Shown here one piece after another: positions 33,306 to 44,599 of a stretch of DNA of 64,000 nt. Every line of letters starts with the position of its first letter. Position 1 is the stretch's first letter. The position numbers were made by a program, and so were the translations under genes. The notes below the pieces were generated by a model that was not told the origin of the DNA, made no database searches, and saw nothing but the letters and a program-made list of their open reading frames with translations. The stretch is from NCBI RefSeq assembly GCF_030247195.1, contig NC_080670.1:155074580-155138579 (forward strand), given 5' to 3'. The stretch is from Topomyia yanbarensis (lineage: Eukaryota > Arthropoda > Insecta > Diptera > Culicidae).

Positions 33306-34636
33306 CGCAACACTTTCTCTAACACAGAACTCATCTCGACACTCATAAACGTCTTACACATTTCATTGCTTGATATAATGGCCAAATTCTTTCATTTCCA
33401 TACCTACCCTGTTGACAAAACGAGGTAGGTTATCGCTACTGCTGCTGGTAGGATATCTGTTATATCTTTCATTTGATACGAGCCACGGAAGGGAAGCGTT
33501 TGTGTGTACCTGAAGGATTTTGCTCGCAATTCCAGGCGACGATGGCGGAACAAAAGCGAGATGGCGAATTGCTGGTTTATTCAGTGCGTTTAGTCTGTAC
33601 CTTTACTAGTAAATCATAATATAAGCAAATATTCTTCAAATAATAATGTACAAACTAGAAGGCTTTTGCAAAATGAAGGAATATGACAACCCTACCACTA
33701 AGCGAAAGCCACACCAAAAGAATGATGAATTTTTTTTTATTTGTCGTGCAAAAGGATGGTCTTCCATCTGCACCAAAAATTGATAGAAGAGATCATCTTG
33801 TTTCACAAAGTGCTTATTTGACATGAGCTACGAAAGGGGAATGTTCGTGTGTGTACGCAGCAGAAGCGAATCGCCGGCAAGGTTCGAATCGTTTCAAAGG
33901 ATTCTCGTCCCGTATCACAAAACATAGTTATCAGGAATCCATCATTATTCGGACGAATACATAATGGAAAAAGGATTCAGTTAAAAAATTCCTTTTATTG
34001 ATTTGTCTTAAATTTGTGCTTGTTAATAATCAATTCTGTTTCTTTATCAGTGAGCAATAACATTAAAAGTAACAACGTAATGCGTGTGTGCCCCGAAAAA
34101 TAACGCTATGTTGATGCGAGGATAATGCACATGGTGTTCGCTAGTTATGTCGCATTTTCAATGTCGGTGGTCGTGTCTTTTACACAAGCCTCTAATTTTT
34201 TTGTGATAATGAAATGACACAGGAACATCTAGTTTTGATTGTGAAATGTGTTTACTATTTTTAAATACATTGATTTCTTTATCGCGCCGAAATTCAAAAA
34301 GATGACGGCTTGGATCGACCTCTGCACACACACACAACATCGTGCAACTGTGCTTTTGTATTTTAGATGTAAGTCGTGTAAAAAAGTTCAAGGTACATTG
34401 TGAAGCAAGTGAATCGGATCAATAGATCATGACCTGTGCTTGAAATTCGGCTGAATGTTTTTTACAGCCGCCATTTTTAACCCCGGCATCATAAGAATAT
34501 CGTATTCAGAAACAATGAACACATTTGCTAATTATCATGATTATAATCAAAACTATTTTCCTGTCATTTAATTATCCCGCAAAAAAATCCAACTTGGATG
34601 TATTTTTGACCAAATATGAAAGAAGGAGTTCTTAAG

Positions 34637-34733
34637 GACCGATTTATTCACTGTTGCTAAACTTTTGAACCAGGTTTGACGCGCCGGTAAAACGGGTTTA
34701 AAAGTTGAGCGAGGGTGCATAAATCGGCCCTAA
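34637..34733. mobile_element. Small palindromic element
   Basis: AGGACCGATTTAT at the left and AGGGCCGATTTAT (minus strand) at the right form terminal inverted repeats that extend inward to AACTTTT, leaving only a short middle with GCGCCGGTAAAACGGG. The left flank is TTA and the right flank TAAAA, so the target site is unclear. It would fold into a single hairpin. Confidence 0.55.
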
Positions 34734-36180
34734 AATGAATATCTGTTCTCCGTGATCCATCCGTTGGATTACAGTATTATGTTGTTTCTGCTTAAGACAG
34801 AAACTAACTCAGCTTCGGACCTAACTGCTGTCAAACCGTTTGTTTGAAGCCAGTTTCGAACCTAGATTATGCGCCACTGAACTGAAAACCGAGTTAGGTT
34901 CCAACCTGAAATATATTTCGGGTTCGCTCACACCATCGCTGTTTTGCGAGAACCTAACTCAGTTCCATTAAAAACGTTTGTTTGAAGCGATTAACCTGGG
35001 TTAGTGTCTAGGTTCTCAATCGAAAATTACATTAGTATCGACCTTCGGTTATGCCTTGTACGGATGGAACGCAATGGATATACCAATAGGAGATGGCACG
35101 CACACTACCATATGGCTCAATAAACAGCTGACGATTTTTACTTACTGTGTTTTATTTATAGTGGAAAATAAAACGGTGAGTACAGATTTTCAAGACGAAT
35201 CAAAATCCCGTGGAAAAAAACACTACACTTCGGTACTACAATAACGTGTTTACACGTGGGCACACTAGGCCAATGGCCCCGAGATGCTAGCTGTCTGCAC
35301 TGCTGACGCTATGAAAACTTAAAAAGAAAAGAACGGCTCAATCTTTGTTTCTTTAAGCTGGAACGGTTTCGGTTAAGCAGTCTTTGCGTTATTGAAACAA
35401 CGTAGGATTCGCATAATCTTCAGGGGACAAATCTACTTGGTCATTTCTCATTAAGAGGTGGTGCATAGATATTCTGTTGCGCAAACGCAAAGATGAGTCA
35501 GGGCGACAGACACTCGAACCAAAGAATCGTTATTCCTTATTCTGCAGCAAGAAACGCGAGGCATGGAAATGAATCATCCTGATTCTAAATTGTATGTAGG
35601 TATTCGCCTACATAATATTGATTGATTTCAAAGCCTTCTGTTAACGAAGTGGAATTGTTTATTGAAAAACCAAATGTACCCTTTCTGAAGCCATATTCTG
35701 TCCAGCTTCATCGTATTAGGAACGCGCTACTGATCACGTACAATATGTTAAGGATAACACATTTATAAACCCCGCAGTTTGAAAATAAAGATGAATTTTT
35801 GTGAAGTACATTCGCTTAAAGACAGTTCTACATAGCCGATCGCATTGATATACGAAGAATTATTTATTGGCGTAAATTTTCCCTACCCCATTATTCCTTT
35901 TTTACCGCCATTATCACACGTAAAAAGAAAACATAAAATATTATGGTTTTGATGCAAGACTCAGACTGAATGGCCTAGGAAAAGATGAAAAAGACACAAT
36001 TTTACATAAAATTTAATGTACACTTATGTGAATTGAGACTGTCCTTTTATATGCATCTGGGAAAATGTAAAGTTACAATATTTTTATATTCTTTGCTGTG
36101 TGACCTGTCTCTCTTTAGAACCTGTTTCACTGTGGCACCAAGCTTATCCATACCTCAAAATTTATTTAAAAAATTTCATA

Positions 36181-36990
36181 ATCCTGTAACTAGATTTTTC
36201 CGTCCGAGCACCCTTAGTGGTTGTGGCGGTATTTAAAGGGACAATTACCTTAAGTACGAGGACTCACGTGGGCACCTCTCCCGTTGACTGCAGCTGGTGG
36301 TGTCGGTAGAGCTATGAGGTTAGGGCAGGTCTGCAACAAAATGGAGGGAGAGAAGCCGATGAATCTACATTCACTCAATAAACACTTAGTGCGGTACATC
36401 CAATCGCTCTTCTCACTCGTGGAGAGGACGCTGATTCGGATTGCAGCCGGTATCAGACTCACCTCCTCCGACCACTCTCATCGGTACAGGACTCGTCGTG
36501 ATGGATGCTGCCTTTGACTCGTGGTTCACCGCCGACTCCTTGGAGGTTATCCACGGCTTCTGCCCACGTTCACTTCCGAGTGGCTGGCTCGACTGCTGCG
36601 GTCAACGAGCGGATTCCGGTAAACCCTCTGGTTTTATCGAACACACTTGTAGCACACGCGGAAAGCTAAACTCAATAAAAAACGGACCTAGTTTCCAGGC
36701 ACATAAACCGGTGTTGACTCGCTCACAGCTCACTCATGAAGTGCCTAAAGAAATCCTTTGCAGCGGTTTCTTCCAAGCCGCTATTGTCGAACGGATGATC
36801 CATTGTCCGTCAAATGATAGTGGTTGACACTATCGCATGGTGGGGCGAAAAGCTCGATGGAGAGCCATGAACCACTATTAGCGCTGTTGGTAGGATAGGG
36901 TTTACGAAACCGTATTTGGGATTAGCAGTGGGATGGGATAGGATTCGTGAGCGTTAGGGATCGGATCATCATCGCCTGCTGATCACCTCC
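36181..36990. other. GC-richer block with an unrecognised 128-codon frame
   Basis: This block stands out from its AT-rich surroundings. The longest frame, 36441-36827 (+), includes DSWFTADSLEVIHGFCPRSL and CCGQRADSG. I cannot place it in a family and frames on the other strand overlap it. It might be a piece of an LTR retrotransposon or of a decayed gene. Purely noncoding sequence is equally possible. Confidence 0.2.
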
Positions 36991-37189
36991 TCATCGAGTT
37001 CATCCCAGAGTGAGTCGGGTGTCCGAACACAAGGATGAATGAAATTGGAAGTTTCATCGATTCTTCCCAGCAGAATCCCTACAATCCAACATGTTTATCT
37101 GTGTATAAATACATAGGTTTAAGAGAAGTTAGAATTGAAAATACTTTACCCTATTTATTGAGGTCGAAATTACATACCAATACTGAGAC

Positions 37190-37249
37190 AATATATTCGT
37201 AAATTGCTATGAATTAGTTTCGTAGTTTACAAATTTATATTTTCAGTGA
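37190..37249. mobile_element. 60-bp internally deleted derivative of the 37.6-40.6 kb element
   Basis: It starts ACTGAGACAATATATTCG and ends TTTATATTTTCAGTG, matching both termini of the large element and almost nothing of its interior (GTAAATTGCTATGAATTAG is shared with the left subterminal region). It looks like a solo-TIR or abortive-gap-repair product. Confidence 0.6.
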
Positions 37250-37405
37250 ACCAACATTTTTAAATCAATCCTGATCACGTAATTCTGACATAATTGTTTG
37301 TAATAGATTATAGCGTTATTCTTTGTTGATAGATTTCCATTATTCAATCACCAATCGAATCAGCCAAGTCAGCTTTTAAAAGGTTAGAAATTTCACGAAT
37401 GAATG

Positions 37406-37564
37406 CATTTTAGATTTCTGGGTTACTCAATCGTAAACCGCCAATCTTCAGTCTTCTCAAACGCCCATGTTGCATACATATCTTTCTCGATTGCACACCG
37501 GATGCTAGTACGGGGTCTGCCCTGAAGCTGTCGACCCGTCCAAGTTCTCTGCGGAGCATAACTT
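37406..37564 (-). pseudogene. LINE C-terminal fragment, same family as 11.5-12.6 kb
   Basis: The plus-strand sequence TTTTAGATTTCTGGGTTAC through CCAAGTTCTCTGCGGAGCAT parallels 11651-11800 (TTTTAGATTTCCAGGTTAC through CCAAGTTCTCTGC, then TCATAACTTTA). That region codes on the minus strand for the last part of an RTE-like ORF2. The 3 kb TIR element inserted immediately after the shared CATAACTTTA. Confidence 0.65.
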
Positions 37565-37566
37565 TA

Positions 37567-40500
37567 CACTGATAGAATATATTCGTAAATCGCTATGCAT
37601 TAGTTTTGTACCGATAATTTTCATAAAATATACGAATTTTTCGTACATATAATGATTCGTTCGTAGTTCTATTGAAACACATTTATTTTTTGTTACGAGT
37701 TTTTCGTGAAAACCACGAAACGACTTTCGTTGGCTTAGTACGAAACAGCTTCGTTCGGCAAATGATTTGTTCGCTGCTATATACGAATATCTTTATAATA
37801 TTTACGAGCACCATTCGTCGAACCGTCAACATCAACAGAGCTTCAATATGGAGTCATTGTTGCTATACGTCATATAATTGTTGATGATCACGACGGTCTC
37901 GGTCTGACTATTCAGTAACCGTATCCGTGTCCGCCGGTTTCAGGAAGATTTTCTAAACCTCTTCCGCTTCTAGTAGATCCAGAATCCAGAGCAGTACGGA
38001 TTCAGTTGAGCCATCGCAAACTGCTCGATGGTTTTGTATGAATAATTTTGAGTTTTTCTCTGCCAGAGCAATGTCAAAAGAATATGCTATTAAATACGAA
38101 AACTTCTCTTAGATAAACAAAATGAATTCGTGCGACCAACGAGATTGTTCGTAATATACATAGACGTTTATTAAAATAAACAAAACATTTCGTTTCATTC
38201 ACGAAAATTAATTTTCAACGACAACACTCGTGCAATGTACACTAAATAAGTAAAATTCACGAAAACTTTCGTTCATCAAGCGACCATTTCTTCATTTCAC
38301 AATAAAATCGATTTTGCCACATCTGTTTTTTTAACTAAAAAAATCGGTGTTGTCAAACATCGATGCCAAAAGATCGAATGAAAATATAAAAAGATAATAA
38401 ATACGAAAACTTTTCTAAGATGAACGAAATGAATTCGTGCGACCAACGAAGTCGTTCGTAATATACACAAACATTTATTGAAATAAACGAATGATTTCAT
38501 TTCATTCACGAAAAATAATAATGTCGTTATCAACGATAACATTCGTGCCATGTACACTAGATAAGTAAAAGTTACTAAAACTTTTGTTCATCAAGCGTCC
38601 ATTTCTTCACACCACAATCTTTCTAGTACTCAATAATGATGAGCAGGTTGAAATAGAATCGAATTTGGCAGATCGATCTTTTTAATAAATAAAAAATCGG
38701 TGTTGTCAAACATTGATCCTGAAAGATCGAATGCGACATACGAAATCGTTTGTAATATACATAAACGTTTATTAAAATACACGAAACATTTCGTTTCGTT
38801 CACGAAAAATAAAGTCGTTATCAACGATTACATTCCTAAAATTACCTAAATATGTAAATTCACGAAAATTTTCGTTCATCAAGCGGCCATTTCTTCGTAC
38901 CGCAGTAAAACCGATTTGGCCACAACTATTTTTTTGAATAAAAAAAATCGATATTGTCAAACATCGATCCCAAATGATCGACTGAAAACAATAAGAGGCT
39001 AATTATACGAAAACTTTTCTAAGATGTACAAAATGAATTCGTGCGACCAACGAAATCGTTTGTAATATACACAACCTTTTTTTTTAAAATAAGCGAAACA
39101 TTTCGTTTCATTCCCGGAAAATAATGCCGTTTTCAACAATAACATTCATGTAATGTGAACTAAATATGTAAAATTTACGAAAACTTTCGTTCATCAAGCG
39201 GCCATTACTTCACACCAGAGTCGGAAAATGTTTTTTTTCATTTGCCGAAATCAGGCGAAACTGACGAAAGAACGAAGCTTCTTTCCATACCACTAGCACT
39301 TTGCGAAATCGAAAATGAGACAACGGGCTAGAACAAAGCAAGCATGTAGCAGAGCGTTTTTATTATTCTCTCCGCATGCTCGTTTTCGCTTTGAGATTCA
39401 TAATGATATTGGTAACTTCGATATTGACCTTACTGCTGGGGAAACGAAAATACATTAGCAATGATATTTATTTGTCGATGCTCGATTCAGTAGATTTGCG
39501 AGCTAATGATGGTATTGTAAGACGGAAGCCTGATCGGTGTGCATATTTCTCATTTTAACTATGTTCTAGTTGCATTATTAGATGCACATTGCATTAATTT
39601 CATTTAATGAATGATAATCGCAAATTACTGACCATGCATCAAAACGAAATTGAAATTCGGATTGTCATAGGAAAACGAAAGTCGCTGCTGCTGCTACTCG
39701 TTTTCGTAGAATCGAAAGAGGAGGGGACATCGCCTTTATTGTTTTATTTTTTCATGCATTTAGCGACGAAAGAGGCAAGGAAAGGACGAAGATGAATTCT
39801 CTGGATTTCGTCGTTCATTGAATAGGTATGAGAATTTTAGGCTCTGCTTCACACCACAATCTTTTTAGTCCTCAATAGAAGGGAGCAGGTTGAATTAAAA
39901 TCGATTTTGCCAGATCGATCCTTTTAGTTAGTTGAAAAAATCGTTGTTGTCAAACATCGATCCTAAAGTATCGATTGAAAAAATAATATGCTAATGAATA
40001 CGAAAACTTTCCTAAGATGAACGAAACGAAATCATGCGACCAACGAAATCGTTCATCATATACATAAACATTTATTGAAATACACGAAACATTTCGTTTC
40101 GTTCACAAAAAATAATGTCGTTATCAACGATTACATTCGCGCAATGTAAACTAAATAAGTAAAATTCACGAAAACTTTTGTTCATCAAGCGGCCATTTCT
40201 TCGCACCTCAATAAAATCGATTTGGCCATATCGATTTTTTTAAATAAAAAATATCTATGTTGTCAACATCGATCCCAAAAGATCGACTGAATACAATAAA
40301 AGGATAATAAATACGAACACTTTTCTAAGATAAACGAAATTAATTCGTGCGACCAACGAAATCGTTCGTAATATACACACGTTTATTAAAATAAACGAAA
40401 CATTTCGTTTCATTCACGAAAAATAATGTCGTTATCAACGATAACATTCGTGCAGTATACATTAAACGTGTAAAATTTACGAAAGATTTCGTTCACCAAG

Positions 40501-40635
40501 CGGCCATTCTTGTTCATGAAATGAACGAAACCTGCTATTTAAAATGCACGAAAATACTTCGTTGCAGAAAACGACGAATGAATCCGTGTATTGTATGATC
40601 GATTTCATTATATTTACGAATTTATATTATCAGTG
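37567..40635. mobile_element. 3.07-kb TA-flanked TIR element filled with ~305-bp tandem repeats
   Basis: The left terminus CACTGATAGAATATATTCG and right terminus (minus strand) CACTGATAATATAAATTCG are inverted repeats about 24 bp long, each abutting TA (37565-37566, 40636-40637). The interior is a tandem array whose units contain TACGAAAACTTTTCTAAGAT, GTGCGACCAACGAAATCG, AAACATTTCGTTTCATTCAC, TTATCAACGATAACATTCGT and TGTTGTCAAACATCGATCC. Unit starts lie near 38095, 38400, 39006, 39998 and 40308, with a shortened unit near 38730; adjacent complete units are 305-310 bp apart. A hAT-type MITE interrupts the array at 39226-39846. No transposase is present. Satellite expansion inside a TIR element is the notable feature. 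Confidence 0.82.
39226..39846. mobile_element. hAT-type MITE with exact 8-bp TSD, 621 bp
   Basis: The ends CAGAGTCGGAAAATG (left) and CAGAGCCTAAAATTC (minus strand, right) are imperfect inverted repeats beginning CAGAG. CTTCACAC flanks both sides exactly (39218-39225 and 39847-39854) and is part of the host satellite unit, so the insertion point is unambiguous. Short open frames inside (39376-39558, 39607-39795) lack transposase features. Confidence 0.92.
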
Positions 40636-40769
40636 TAGCTCTCCCTCTTTTCCGACACTCTATTGCTAAACAATAGATTAGAGAGTGCATCAATACCAAC
40701 TACTAACTGCGCCGCACCGCTCTAATGTGTACGTAAACACAGCAAAGTTCCGTTACCCCCAACTGCGAG

Positions 40770-41464
40770 CAGGGCCGGGTGGGTAGAAAGCATAGAGTGA
40801 GGGGCAGAGTTAAAAATAATCGAAGCTCTTTTTTGACGGCTGAAAATGAACCTGATGTGACTCACGGTGAATAGAAAAAATATTCATTCAAATACCCATG
40901 TTATTCATTCAGTTGAATATCGTACAATATATTCAATTCACTAATTATCTAGGAAAATGTTTTCAAATGCCGGTAAAGCATATGAAACAACAATCATCAT
41001 CGCTTACATTGCGCCAGGGCCTACTTTGATGCATTTGATTCGTTGCTGCATGGTCGCTTCGTGCAATAATCGGAGACGAATGAAAATCTGCATGGATGAA
41101 TGGGCGGCTTGTTCGTTTGACATTTTCAGCTGCGTCACTGAATATTGAAAGTGAATGCGGCTGAATATGATCAATTTTCATTCAATGAATTTGAATATTT
41201 TTAACTCTGGTGAGGGGTCCATTAGCAAGGATTTTTTCCCTTTTCGCAATGCACACGCTTACATTACATTCACATTAAATCACGTTCGTTTATGTAAATG
41301 GAATTGTGGTACATCGATGTTTTCAAATGTGTGTAGTGCGAGATACATGCGTTGCACATCTAAATTTTTTGAAATGGTTCAAAATTTCGAGTGGGTAATT
41401 ACCCACACGGTTATTTTCGAGTGGGTAGCACTACCCATACTACCCACGCTTTCCGCCGGCCCTG
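40770..41464. mobile_element. hAT-type MITE (CAGGGCCGG ends) carrying a nested MITE
   Basis: The left end CAGGGCCGGGTGGGTAG and right end (minus strand) CAGGGCCGGCGGAAAGC share CAGGGCCGG, and the right side also has GTGGGTAG words further in. The 8-bp duplication ACTGCGAG is exact (40762-40769 and 41465-41472). Without the nested element at 40805-41209 and its duplicated 8 bases, the host is only about 280 bp. CAGGGCCGG is a recurrent terminus among hAT elements. Confidence 0.9.
40805..41209. mobile_element. hAT-type MITE, 405 bp, copy 1 (nested)
   Basis: The termini CAGAGTTAAAAAT and its reverse complement (ATTTTTAACTCTG) are 13 of 13 identical. The 8-bp duplication GTGAGGGG is exact (40797-40804 and 41210-41217). 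A second copy at 62459-62864 aligns over its whole length with few differences, so the family moved fairly recently. The interior repeats TATTCATT/AATGAATA-type words. Two short open frames appear in both copies but resemble no transposase. Confidence 0.95.
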
Positions 41465-42004
41465 ACTGCGAGTGAAATGAGTGAACCACAAAATTAATTT
41501 CGCAATAGACTTTTTGCAGACCCGTCTTACAGGGTCCGGCACTCGAAATGTAACCAATTAAAGATACGATTCTTTGCAATGGATTTTTGTTTAAAATTTT
41601 GAACACGACAAAACTTAATTTTTTGGTCAAAATGTTTTTTTGCACAAAAAAAAATTTAATTGAGGACCCGATCCATTCTAGTACACCACAATACATTTTT
41701 CTTCAATAATCTTTTTAGTTTTTTTTTAAGCTGAGCAGTTCGTCTTGGAGAGCGTTCACCGCAAACCTCTGCCAATGGGTTGGGCCATAGCTTCGACAAC
41801 CTTGAATATTTTTTTAATTCAACTTGTTTTTTTCTTTCTTCGATAGTGGTATTAACGAACAATGTTTCGTCTTTTCAAATAAAATTTGCATAAAAAACTT
41901 TAAAAAAATCACAAACTTTTTTCGCCACAACTTTGTATTTAACCCCAGTGCAAAATGTGTGAAAATAATAAAAAATTGTAGCTTTCAAATGGTTTACAAT
42001 ATCG

Positions 42005-42195
42005 TCTTAAGGTTGGACAGCAAAAAAAATCAGTTTTTTCCACACCGTGTGTTAGATCTTCATAAAAATCAATCAGCTTATGTAGAATGTTGTTACAGTA
42101 CTGCTGATTAATTTTTATGAAGATCTAACACACGGTGTGGAAAAAAAACTGCTTTTTTCGTTTTCGATTTTTGCGCTTTCTCTGTTCAACCTTAA
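42005..42195. repeat. Long hairpin, ~50-bp near-perfect stem
   Basis: TTTTTTCCACACCGTGTGTT, then AGATCTTCATAAAAATCAATCAGC, is followed by about 25 bases (TTATGTAGAATG...) and then the reverse complement (ending AACACACGGTGTGGAAAAAA) with one mismatch. The stem resumes further out as TAAGGTTGGACAG (left) against CTGTTCAACCTTA (right), the right arm having an extra insert. It would fold strongly as RNA or as a cruciform. It is probably a palindromic MITE; no target duplication is clear. Confidence 0.8.
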
Positions 42196-42289
42196 TGTCA
42201 AAGAAAAAGTTAAAAAAAATTATGGGCCTTTCAAAAAAACTATTCTTATTGATAGATAAATGCGAATAACTTGTGAAAAGGTCGTAATA

Positions 42290-42715
42290 AAACAAAATAA
42301 TTGTGTAGTCAAAACAAAATTTCAAATATTTCGAGAACTACCACATTTTAGAAATAATTTGCTAGGAGCGTTTTGATTTGAAATGGCGTTTCAAATCGTA
42401 TTCGTAAAGAAAATTGTATTTTTGACTGCAAATAGTATGAATTGTTAAAATATGTCAGTAGTTATTGTTAGAATAAGTTTTCCGTGGAAAGCTTCTCCAA
42501 GATCCAAATACACTAAAAAAGTTCCTTTTACGATTTTAAAACGATAAACATTAGATGGTTGACATTTTGTGATGGACAACTCTCGGCAACTATCACTTTT
42601 TGGAAAATTTTTGTTGAATGCATTTTGATTAAAAAAATACTTAGAATCATATTTCGTAATAAAATTACAGTTTTGTATGTCAATTTGTATGAAATTTAAA
42701 AACATGTAGGATAAG
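42290..42715. repeat. Dispersed repeat, two related segments, also at 53.46-53.60 kb
   Basis: Segments around 42320-42460 and 42600-42710 and a third at 53465-53590 share GCATTTTGATT/GCGTTTTGATTTGAAAT, an AATCRTATT word, TAATAAAATTA and GTATGAAATTTARAAACATGT. They look like diverged copies of one noncoding repeat. No protein is seen. Confidence 0.5.
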
Positions 42716-42799
42716 GGAAATATACGGTCCGGGGCTTCATTCGACCACCGAAATTATTGGAGAAATCTACAAACAAACAAAGGCGTTTCTAGAACAACC

Positions 42800-43050
42800 G
42801 TGCCCAGTGACGCTGAGTCTTTTTCATGTGATCTTTGTGAATCATCTGATATGCAACTGTCCGGCAGTAGCGCAATTGCGATTACGAGTCTTCGGCCGTC
42901 CTTACATAGACGACACCAACCCATGCCCGTGTACCAGTTCTGTAACCAGACGGCCCACTACGGTAAGCCACGCGCCAAAACAACTACTACAATCTACTGC
43001 AATCAACACCACCAAACAGCCTTCGACATCTGCTGCTAGAGCACAGCACA
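42800..43050 (+). pseudogene. C-terminal fragment of a LINE ORF2 (Cys/His zinc-knuckle region)
   Basis: One frame carries CDLCESSD and another, one base over, carries HLICNCPAVAQLRLRVFGRP, YIDDTNPCP. Together these make the CxxC...H...C pattern and the (L/R)RxxxFG context found near the C-terminus of many non-LTR retrotransposon ORF2 proteins (R1/LOA/Jockey-like). A deletion or frameshift separates the halves. A threonine- and glutamine-rich tail follows. No RT or RNase H domain is nearby. Confidence 0.6.
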
Positions 43051-43129
43051 GTGGCACGACTTAGAACAAAAGGTGGACTAAAGTCCAAATTTTTCCGTAT
43101 CGGTTCATATAGGACGTTTTTATATAATT

Positions 43130-43550
43130 TTGGTACGCTGAATTCGTTTTCGATATTAAAACATTTCAAAAATGAACATTTACTATTCATTAAGGTGTCT
43201 AAAAAAAATTTTTTTTTTTCTAAATCGTTCTTAAAATTTGTAAATGTATATTAATTTTCGTGTGCTAAATCGTTTTGGATATTAACATTTACAAAAAAAA
43301 ATTTCATTATACATTAGGGTGGCTCAAAAATAAAAATTTTGTTGTGAAGGTTTAAAATTTTTTTAGACATTTTTGTGCGCTGAATTCCTATGTTAGTTAT
43401 AAAAAATAGAAATTAACTTTACTGCTTATTAGAGTGGCTCAAAAGTAAATATTTTGTCTTTTATAAAGATTTCTTTCAATTGTGATTTCGAAATTTATTT
43501 TCCGAATTGAAACTTGGAATTTGGAACGTTTAATTCATTAGTGGGTTACT
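43130..43550 (+). repeat. ~120-bp degenerate tandem repeats (three units)
   Basis: Each unit contains (T/C)GCTGAATTC or TGCTAAATCG, a GATATTAA-type word, and then CATTA(A/G)(G/A)GTGKCT(C/A)AAAA followed by AAATTTT. The CATTAGGGTGGCTCAAAA-like landmark recurs near 43190, 43312 and 43430. Units are AT-rich and diverged. Confidence 0.6.
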
Positions 43551-44599
43551 TGGCATGAAAACTACATTTTTTTCATTTTCAGAACAAACATTTTGAGCGT
43601 CTTAGTGGAATATTGATTTACATTCACTAATCAACAAGATGGTTAACGATTTTGTTGGTTGTGTGTTTTAAGTTGCTTAGATTGCTTATTTCATACCTTA
43701 AATTAAAATAGATCCAAAATCCTTTTTTCGCGTATATGGTTCATTTAAAAATGGTCATATTTTATTTGGATAATATCGCATACCCTTAAGCTATATCAGT
43801 GCTATGCAAACTCGGAAAAAATAGTCTCACCAAATGACTAGAACTCAACTGTGTTCACTCAATTTGACAGTTATTGCGTAAGTTAGCAAAAATAGTTCAT
43901 GAAACATTTTATGACACATTTCAGATGGTTGAAAATATTTACTGAATTTTAAACATTCTTAATTCCTTTACCACTTAAAAACCATACTTCCCACTCGGCT
44001 CCTCACTCTTGATCACTAGTAAAACCCTTGTAGATCATGCTCTAAATGCTATTTGAAAGTTGTGCATAAATTAGTGTCATTATTCTAGTCATAAAGTGAA
44101 TATTCAAATTAAATATCAGTAATAACCATGCGTCTCCATCCACAGTTTTTTCAAATTTTGACTGCTTATCGCAAGTTTTCGCAAAACTAGCATAGGCTCA
44201 TTTTAAAGAGGAAATGAAAAGCTTTCGAATGAATATAGTGTGATCGCGGGCATTCACGGGCGTCGTTGTTGTTATCGCTTTAGAAGTTCGAATTCAATAA
44301 AAATTCATGACAAATAGTTATCTAAACACTAACTAAACCAACTAGTGACTTATTTTTGGCGATTTTACGATGTAATTTTATCACACGGATAATTTTGGTG
44401 AAGTAATGCAATTCATAAAATCAACCGTTTCTTTGAAAAACGAGAATAACCGTATATAGTTCCTATAGTCAAATAATGCAAAAACACTTGAGTTATGCCC
44501 TTCAAAAAGCTGTCAAAAATTCATTTTCCATTCAAAACACCTAAAATCTCGCGAAAATGTCTCTGATGGCTCAGCTGATACGAGAAAAATACTAGTGAG

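Larger units (their letters stand above)
30742..36180. other. No gene recognised; a few local repeats
   Basis: Unique-looking DNA. Features worth noting are a roughly 171-bp tandem duplication at 32975-33305, a compact palindrome at 34637-34733, and direct repeats of CCTAACTCAG-type words at 34.80-35.02 kb. A 162-codon open frame at 31450-31938 has no family resemblance and overlaps frames on the other strand. Confidence 0.5.
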
